Source: an uncultured Porphyromonas sp.
GTDB lineage: Bacteria > Bacteroidota > Bacteroidia > Bacteroidales > Porphyromonadaceae
Assembly: GCF_905372525.1 (NCBI RefSeq)
Contig: NZ_CAJPPN010000053.1
Span: 1 to 15,539, forward strand
Length of the DNA stretch: 15,539 bases
Direction of reading: 5' to 3'
Part shown: positions 14,146 to 15,539 of the stretch, in pieces
How positions within the stretch are numbered: the first letter of the stretch is position 1
How the letters are laid out: each line of letters begins with the position of its first letter
The notes under the pieces: generated by a model
What the model was told of the DNA's origin: nothing
What the model saw: the letters and a program-made list of their open reading frames with translations, nothing else
Databases searched by the model: none
Program-made: the position numbers and the translations under genes

Positions 14146-15539
14146 TTGATCGATCAGCAGACCCGCCAGCGCATCCTCGATACAGCACAGATCCTGGATG
14201 TCGTCAGTGACTTCATCACCCTGCGCCGTCAGGGGGTGAACTATGTCGGTCTATGCCCCTTCCATAGCGATAGGAACCCTTCGTTCTACGTCAATCCCGC
14301 CAAGAATATCTGCAAATGCTTCTCCTGTGGGGAGGGAGGTACGCCTCTAAACTTCATCATGAAGCACGAGCAGCTCTCCTACAGCGAGGCACTCAAGTAC
14401 CTGGCCAAGAAGTACAACATCGAGGTCGTCGAGCGGGAGGAGACCGAGGAGGAGAAGCAACGCAATAATGAGCGTGAGTCGCTCTTTATCCTCAATGACT
14501 TTGCGGCGAAGTTCTTCCGAGACCAGCTGCTAGAGAGCGAGGAGGGGCGAGCCGTGGGTCTGGCTTACTTCCGTGAGCGAGGCATCCGAGAGGAGACGAT
14601 AGCGAAGTTTGGGCTCGGCTACTCCCCCGAGGACCGATCGAGCCTAACGACAGCGGCAGAGCGAGCAGGTTACTCGCTCAAGCGACTTGTCGAGGTGGGG
14701 CTATCCATCCAGCCCGAGGGGCAGACGACTGCCTTCGACCGCTTCCGTGGGCGAGTGATCTTCCCTGTGCGCAACCTCAGTGGACGCTATGTCGCCTTCG
14801 GTGGTCGTATCATGAGCAAGCGGGACAAGATCGCTAAGTACCTCAACTCCCCCGAGAGCCTGATCTACTCCAAGAGCCGTGAGCTCTACGGGCTCTATTG
14901 GGCAAAGAGTGCCATCTCCAAGGCCAATAAGTGCTACCTCGTGGAGGGCTATACCGATGTGCTCTCCATGCACCAGTCGGGGATCGAGAATGTTGTCTCC
15001 TCCTCGGGTACGGCACTGACGATCGAGCAGATACGGCTCATCCGACGCTTCACGACCAATATCACTGTCCTCTATGACGGCGACCAAGCGGGGATCAAGG
15101 CAGCCCTTAGGGGGATTGATCTCCTGCTGGAGGAGGGCTTTAGCATCAAGGTCGTCCTACTCCCCGACGGCGAAGACCCCGACTCCTTCGCTCGTAGTCA
15201 CAGCAGTGCCGAGCTACAGGCCTTCCTCAATGAGCACGAGACGGACTTCATCCACTTCAAGATAGACCTCTTCCGTGACGAGATGGAGCACGACCCGCTT
15301 CGTCGAGCCGAGCTCATCTCCGACATCATGCGTAGCATCGCCCTCATCCCCGATATGATCCAGCGAGCAGTACTGCTCCAGAGCTCTGCGAGCATCCTCA
15401 GGATGGATGAGCAGCTCCTGACCTCGGAGGTCAATAAGCTCCGCCGTCAGGGCATCACGGCACAGGGGCACTATACGCCACAGCAGCCTTCGACCACTGC
15501 TCCTACTCAGCCTCCTGCCCAGCCCTCCCCCTACGAGCC
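14146..15539 (+). CDS. dnaG: DNA primase DnaG (3' end beyond window)
   Basis: DnaG makes the RNA primers for chromosome replication and works with the DnaB helicase. 464 codons are present before the window ends. The N-terminal CHC2-type zinc-binding domain has Cys37, His40, Cys58 and Cys61 (GLCPFH…CKCFSCG). The middle carries the Toprim catalytic core with EGYTDV (267-272) and DGDQAG (311-316). The visible end turns Pro/Gln/Thr-rich (QQPSTTAPTQPPAQP), probably the linker to the missing C-terminal helicase-binding domain. The start is TTG at 14146: the in-frame stop upstream is at 14113-14115, and no ATG or GTG lies between, while residue 2 onward (IDQQTRQRILD) fits the normal primase N-terminus. 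Confidence 0.96.
   Translation, partial: MIDQQTRQRILDTAQILDVVSDFITLRRQGVNYVGLCPFHSDRNPSFYVNPAKNICKCFSCGEGGTPLNFIMKHEQLSYSEALKYLAKKYNIEVVEREETEEEKQRNNERESLFILNDFAAKFFRDQLLESEEGRAVGLAYFRERGIREETIAKFGLGYSPEDRSSLTTAAERAGYSLKRLVEVGLSIQPEGQTTAFDRFRGRVIFPVRNLSGRYVAFGGRIMSKRDKIAKYLNSPESLIYSKSRELYGLYWAKSAISKANKCYLVEGYTDVLSMHQSGIENVVSSSGTALTIEQIRLIRRFTTNITVLYDGDQAGIKAALRGIDLLLEEGFSIKVVLLPDGEDPDSFARSHSSAELQAFLNEHETDFIHFKIDLFRDEMEHDPLRRAELISDIMRSIALIPDMIQRAVLLQSSASILRMDEQLLTSEVNKLRRQGITAQGHYTPQQPSTTAPTQPPAQPSPYE

Overview
The window looks like chromosome from a member of the Bacteroidota, most likely a Porphyromonas or close relative with fairly high GC. The evidence is the gene content and order (lptE-like, TPR protein and secG in a row; kdsB followed by dnaG), a TonB-dependent Oar-type outer-membrane receptor, A-rich leaders in place of Shine-Dalgarno sites, and several upstream boxes matching the Bacteroidota -7 consensus TAnnTTTG. 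The genus is inferred, not proven. All recognised genes lie on the + strand.

Layout. Positions 1-584 have no credible gene and hold hairpins, many CTAG tetranucleotides and a palindrome-rich repeat element (302-423). Positions 728-4775 are a tight run of three genes: purA (adenylosuccinate synthetase), folC (folylpolyglutamate/dihydrofolate synthase) and an MFS transporter, ending in two hairpins. Positions 4946-7884 are a second run: a sigma-54-type AAA+ regulator, an LptE-like lipoprotein, a small TPR protein and secG, followed by a strong hairpin. Then come rpsP (ribosomal protein S16) with its own promoter box and hairpin, and a stand-alone 1046-residue Oar-like receptor (8903-12043) closed by a textbook intrinsic terminator.

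Positions 12113-13390 are a 1.3 kb gene-free region and the most unusual part of the window. It contains degenerate repeats of about 55 bp, a perfect 19-bp inverted repeat, a second, inverted copy of the 302-423 element, and a G-rich 54-bp minisatellite of seven clear copies. After it come kdsB (CMP-Kdo synthetase) and a dnaG primase that starts at TTG and runs off the window.

The genes are mostly housekeeping: purine and folate synthesis, LPS precursor and LPS assembly, protein export, translation and replication. The candidate novelty is in the intergenic DNA: two inverted copies, about 12 kb apart, of a ~121-bp element whose core is three 18-bp palindromes at an exact 22-bp period. No CRISPR array, rRNA, tRNA or transposase was found.
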